This document shows positions 60,560-64,000 of a stretch of 64,000 bases of DNA, piece after piece. This DNA comes from Smithellaceae bacterium (GTDB taxonomy: Bacteria > Desulfobacterota > Syntrophia > Syntrophales > Smithellaceae), in the NCBI GenBank assembly GCA_030690945.1, contig JAUYFM010000038.1, forward strand, positions 20,852 through 84,851, given 5' to 3'. Both the position numbers and the translations under genes were made by a program. The notes beneath the pieces are model-generated. The model was not told the DNA's origin. It was given only the letters and a program-made list of their open reading frames with translations, and ran no database searches. Numbering within the stretch: position 1 is the first letter of the stretch; each line of letters opens with the position of its first letter.

Positions 60560-62455
60560 CTATCTTAAAATAAGACGGAACAACGGTGGCGGAATGAATT
60601 CGCCGGGTTGCGCTTTAATTTTTGTCTCAAATGTCTCGCAGCCGTCGGCTTCAATTGTTACATCATAATCACCCGCCGGAAGATCAAAGAAAGCAAAAGA
60701 ATTCTTAAACGCGTAATCCCGGGAAGCAAGAAAGGTAGTCAGCACTTCTCTGTCACTTATCTTGTCGTTGGGCGCAAGCGACCGGGAAATCCCCGGACCG
60801 GTTAATTTGATGGTGCGGATTTTCACGCGTTCCGGCAAGTCTTTGAAAAAGCCCCAGAAACTGTCATCGGCAGATGTTGCAGCAGTCATAAGACCGGCAA
60901 CCATTCCCTGTGGTTTTAAAATAAATCGCGCTTCCTCTATCTTTCCCGGTTTTATATCCAGGGTTATTTTATCCGGTTCGGTTTTGAAACCCAAAGCGCA
61001 CAGACTGACATCATATTTTTTAGGTACAATAGCCCCCGTTTCCTGCTCGGGCAGAAAGGGATCAATTTTGAGCTGTGTTTCCTTTTCATCCGTTCCGGTG
61101 GGAGCCAGCACAAGAGCCATCTGCGAAGGAATTTTTGTATTGAGCGGATCAAATGCATGTCCAACACGCAGGTACCCTTTGGAACGAACATATGTTTTAT
61201 CTTTATTGGCTTCTGTGCCGGCTAAGACTGATTTAAATTGGGACATCATTTCCGGACTGGAAAGAATACTGACATGGTCTTCGTTAAGTCCGGTCGTTTT
61301 AAGGGCATCGGCCTGAGCTCTTAAATCCAGCATGCTTTCCAGGGTGACCGTATTGTCATTATTTTGCCGAAACAGGCTGCCGCCTCCCTTATGCCCGAAA
61401 AACAAGTAGTAACGTATTGAGGGGTCCAGTTTCGTGCCCAGCACCCGTTTGATGTATTCGCTGTCCGGTTCCACATCTTTCCAGCTGGGAATGACCGCGG
61501 GTGATTGTTTCACGCCTGTTTTCGCCCGCTGCTCCCCGCCCCAGGGTGTTGAAATCGAAACAAAAAGCTGTATGGCATCGTGGTAGTTATCCTCCTTGGC
61601 GATAATGGCGGAACGGGACACCAGCCCTCCCATGCTGTGCGCGACAACATACAAAGATTCGAATTGATATTTTCTGTAAAGGTCATAAAGCTTTGTCCTA
61701 AGCAGGAAAGATGTTGTATCCAGGCGGGCGCCGGACGGATAGTAGAAAATCCAGGGCTGATAACGCGAACGGTCAATATGATTGATAAAATAACGCCAAT
61801 CCTGAGGTGAGCCCGCAGCGCCGTGAACAAAAAGAATCGGCGTCTTTTTGGAGTCATAAGGTTCTATAAAAAAAATATTGCAGCCTATCCGTTTAAAAAA
61901 TTCCAATGGCGCCCAGAAACCACTCAGTCCATTTTCGGCGGAAAATACCGGATCATCGAGATTTGCCAAAGTTCCGGCTGACGTCGAGGGTTTTCTTTTC
62001 CCACCGGAAAATTGAACCAGTATATTGGCAAAGGATGAAGCGGGTTTTTTTGTTTTTGGCGTCAGGATGATATCCAGCCCGAAGACAACGCCGCCCACCT
62101 GTGTTTTCACTGAATCGGGTTTTCCGTAATAGCCCGACCATTCGTCCTGATTATAAGAGAGATCTCCGTTTTTGTCCTCAAAGGCAAAAATTTCATAATT
62201 TCCCCCCTGGACTAACATTTCATATTGCCCCGACCCGGATAAAACCGTGTAATCGGCAATCGTTACAACACCGTTCTGATTACTATAAGCGACGACAACA
62301 ATTGGGTTTTTCATTGGAGAAATACGAATAATTTCACCAATCAGCAGGCAGGAATCTTTAGAAAACTGGACATCTTCACGCAGTTTGACGAGCGCGCAGC
62401 CGCCGAGGTTCAAGACAATAAAAAATAGGATGATGATACTGATATACTTCCTCAT
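60560..62455 (-). CDS. Exported alpha/beta-hydrolase lipoprotein
   Basis: A 631-residue protein with a lipobox LNLGGC after a signal peptide. Residues 20-135 form a beta-rich domain of carboxypeptidase-regulatory type (EIFAFEDKNGDLSYNQDEWS). The alpha/beta hydrolase follows: FVHGAAGSPQDWRYFINHID (oxyanion loop), nucleophile elbow VVAHSMGGLVSRSA and a later LNEDHVSIL with the His. The C-terminal about 180 residues carry another beta-sandwich (FDLPAGDYDVTIEADG). It is probably an outer-membrane or periplasmic esterase or lipase; substrate unknown. It is convergent with kdsB and divergent from the phospholipase gene. Confidence 0.78.
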   Translation of the reverse strand: MRKYISIIILFFIVLNLGGCALVKLREDVQFSKDSCLLIGEIIRISPMKNPIVVVAYSNQNGVVTIADYTVLSGSGQYEMLVQGGNYEIFAFEDKNGDLSYNQDEWSGYYGKPDSVKTQVGGVVFGLDIILTPKTKKPASSFANILVQFSGGKRKPSTSAGTLANLDDPVFSAENGLSGFWAPLEFFKRIGCNIFFIEPYDSKKTPILFVHGAAGSPQDWRYFINHIDRSRYQPWIFYYPSGARLDTTSFLLRTKLYDLYRKYQFESLYVVAHSMGGLVSRSAIIAKEDNYHDAIQLFVSISTPWGGEQRAKTGVKQSPAVIPSWKDVEPDSEYIKRVLGTKLDPSIRYYLFFGHKGGGSLFRQNNDNTVTLESMLDLRAQADALKTTGLNEDHVSILSSPEMMSQFKSVLAGTEANKDKTYVRSKGYLRVGHAFDPLNTKIPSQMALVLAPTGTDEKETQLKIDPFLPEQETGAIVPKKYDVSLCALGFKTEPDKITLDIKPGKIEEARFILKPQGMVAGLMTAATSADDSFWGFFKDLPERVKIRTIKLTGPGISRSLAPNDKISDREVLTTFLASRDYAFKNSFAFFDLPAGDYDVTIEADGCETFETKIKAQPGEFIPPPLFRLILR

Positions 62456-62639
62456 GAGTAAATCCTTTATGGTCTGATTACAAGGAGATATAAGATTGTT
62501 GCTTTATCCAATAGCATCTGCTTTAATACTGATCATAACACTACCAAAAATATCAGGTGGATTCAATGTCAAATTACCAATGTTTTTTGTCGGCTTTGCC
62601 TCGGCACAAAAAACGGTTATCTCCTCAAGGGAGGATAAA

Positions 62640-63806
62640 ATGATGATCTTTTTTAAAAGACGGCCATCCAGTAAGATGCTTTTATGCGGCGTGTTTTTCC
62701 TGGCAATAGGGCCGGGCATTTTCATGGACCATTCTGTTGTTGCCGCTGAAACGAATGATCGCCTGGCCGATTGCTCCAAAATTGAAGATAATACGGCGCG
62801 ATTGCAATGCTTCGATACGCTTGCGGGAAGAAAGAATCCTGTGCCGGAAGTTGCCAAGACGGCAACGGTAACAATGCCTGCGGCCAAAGAAATTTCTTCA
62901 GAACCGGATAAGCTTTCCGTTATGGAAAAAAACTGGGATTTAGTTCACACCGACCGCCGACATTCTTTTGTTCTCCGACCTTATCGCGTGAATTATTTTT
63001 TGCCGGTTGCCTACAATTCGTCACCAAATGATGAAACAAATTTGGAAAATGATCCTGCGGCTAAAGCACGGTTCAATGAAGCCAAGTTCCAGCTCAGTTT
63101 CAAAGCAAAAGTCTGGGAGGATGTTCTGCAGGAACCGCTTCAGGGGGTCTATGACAAGATTAAAGTAGTGAAAGGCGTGGATGTCTGGGTGGCCTATACG
63201 CAGCTGTCTTTCTGGCAGCTTTACAATTCGGCATTTTCCTCGCCTTTCCGGGACATCAATTATGAGCCGGAATTACTCATCAACTTTCGCACGGATTATG
63301 AAATTCTCGGTTTTAAAGGACGCTTTATCAATGCCGGATTCAACCATCAATCCAACGGCCGTTCGAGGCCGCTTTCCCGCGGCTGGAACCGCATTGTGGC
63401 CAATATCGGTCTGGAAAGAAATAATTTCGGTTTGCAGTTGAAAACCTGGTACCGTTTGCCGGAGAATGAAGGCAGTGATGACAATCCCGACCTGACCCGC
63501 TATGTGGGATATGGCGAACTCTGGACAACGCTCTACTGGAAAGACATGCGCTTTGCAATGATGCTGCGTAATAACTTCCGACGGGATAATCTGGGCGCCA
63601 TCCAGTTGGACTGGAGCATTCCGCCTTCTACTTTAGGCAAGCTAGTGCTGGGTCGGGTGGTTTCCCAAGCCTGGATAGACAAATATTTTAGCGATAAATT
63701 CAGCCTGTACGTCCAGTATTTTAACGGCTACGGGGAGAGTCTGATGGATTATAACAAAAGCATCAACCGGATCAGCGCGGGATTTATGATCGCGGAATGG
63801 AACTGA
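62640..63806 (+). CDS. pldA: Outer-membrane phospholipase A1 (OmpPLA-like)
   Basis: A 388-residue outer membrane beta-barrel. The start at 62640 has GGGAGG 6 bases before it and begins a signal sequence (MMIFFKRRPSSKMLLCGVFF). After it comes a short CSKIEDNTARLQCFDTLAG module. The barrel holds the catalytic segment FNHQSNGRSRPLSRGWNRIV (His-Ser with Asn), as in PldA, and VRYLPVAYN-like opening strands appear as RPYRVNYFLPVAYNSSP. It hydrolyses phospholipids displaced to the outer leaflet. The frame further upstream to 62496 is not needed. Confidence 0.88.
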   Translation: MMIFFKRRPSSKMLLCGVFFLAIGPGIFMDHSVVAAETNDRLADCSKIEDNTARLQCFDTLAGRKNPVPEVAKTATVTMPAAKEISSEPDKLSVMEKNWDLVHTDRRHSFVLRPYRVNYFLPVAYNSSPNDETNLENDPAAKARFNEAKFQLSFKAKVWEDVLQEPLQGVYDKIKVVKGVDVWVAYTQLSFWQLYNSAFSSPFRDINYEPELLINFRTDYEILGFKGRFINAGFNHQSNGRSRPLSRGWNRIVANIGLERNNFGLQLKTWYRLPENEGSDDNPDLTRYVGYGELWTTLYWKDMRFAMMLRNNFRRDNLGAIQLDWSIPPSTLGKLVLGRVVSQAWIDKYFSDKFSLYVQYFNGYGESLMDYNKSINRISAGFMIAEWN

Positions 63807-63837
63807 TATCTTATTCCAATTCTAAATCAACACTTTG

Positions 63838-63940
63838 TTTAATCCCGCTTAAGCGGGACGAGCGTCAATTCTCGGCAGCGGGCTCGCGATATAATGACGT
63901 TCATTTCATACCTCGACAGCGAGCTCGCGAGGTGGTTGAT
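63838..63940 (+). repeat. Dispersed intergenic repeat, family B, copy 2
   Basis: Same order of blocks as 20579-20680: TTTAATCCCGC, GCGGGACGAGCGT, AATTC, GCGATATAA, CGTTCATTTCATACCTCGAC and GTGGTTGAT. Contains the hairpin CCCGC-TTAA-GCGGG and CCTCG...CGAGG. TTCTAAATCAA, found in the family-A terminal repeat, stands just before it at 63820-63830. No gene is seen from 63807 to the window end. Confidence 0.75.
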
Positions 63941-64000
63941 CTCGGGCTAAAAAGTTCAAGATTTTAACCGGCAATCTGCTTTTATCGGCAAAAATCCCTT

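Noticed and set aside
1..64000. CRISPR array or cas genes
   Set aside because: No regularly spaced direct repeats and no Cas-like proteins were found.

Overview
The window looks like a chromosomal segment of a Gram-negative anaerobe of the former Deltaproteobacteria, most likely a Syntrophales/Syntrophaceae-type organism. This is inferred from gene content, not from a search: LPS core genes (hldD, kdsB) and an outer-membrane phospholipase show an outer membrane. AMP- and ADP-forming acyl-CoA ligases, an HdrB-like CCG protein, small ferredoxins, a selenocysteine synthase and the full glycine cleavage set fit an anaerobic acid-degrading lifestyle. No rRNA, CRISPR array or prophage was seen.

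Layout. 1-4.2 kb: carB (cut by the window edge), queF, a rubredoxin-like zinc ribbon and a lipoamide dehydrogenase. 4.4-8.8 kb: xseA-xseB-ispA-dxs. 8.8-16.8 kb: an accessory block between dxs and tlyA, two genes often neighbours in related genomes. It holds a secreted PDZ-WD40-caspase protein, mazEF, a DUF6922/AbiEii pair (toxin gene broken by an in-frame TGA), higBA, a REP-type transposase with its inverted repeats, and an acyl-CoA ligase. 16.8-25.3 kb: tlyA, an IspH-UbiA fusion, a lipoprotein, NifU-like and ferredoxin genes, then tmk-holB-ricT-metG. 25.3-28.7 kb: a periplasmic redox operon (cytochrome c, DsbC-like lipoprotein, Cys-rich peptide), an HdrB-like protein, a QueG-like protein and a relic of an ADP-forming acyl-CoA ligase. 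28.8-31.2 kb: tRNA-Leu, ribF, asd. 31.2-37.2 kb (minus strand): def-gcvT-gcvH-gcvPA-gcvPB-lipA, one operon that makes the glycine cleavage proteins and the lipoyl cofactor; the lpd at 2.9-4.2 kb could supply the L-protein. 37.3-44.6 kb: a HemW-like radical SAM protein, selA, a broken DUF559 cassette, rluD, pgeF and the two-subunit ADP-forming acyl-CoA ligase.

44.6-55.5 kb is a defence island: a type I restriction system (hsdM, hsdS, a DUF3644/HEPN-like gene, and hsdR split by a frameshift) followed by two tandem XRE-ImmA/IrrE plus PIN pairs, with a 57-aa gene divergent between them. 55.7-64 kb: a small membrane protein, a second acyl-CoA ligase, hldD, a vapBC-type pair, kdsB, a lipoprotein esterase and an OmpPLA-like phospholipase.

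Main points of interest. Three toxin-antitoxin-type operons have promoters whose -10 box lies 5-7 nt before the start codon, so their mRNAs should be leaderless, and each promoter carries a repeat or palindrome that could be its operator. The DUF3644 gene carries an R-x4-H HEPN motif inside the restriction operon. Two ImmA/PIN modules stand in tandem. An IspH-UbiA fusion is present. There are two dispersed intergenic repeat families, one with perfect 17-bp terminal inverted repeats. Three mobile or defence genes are each broken by what looks like one small lesion. All family assignments come from reading motifs; none was checked by database search.
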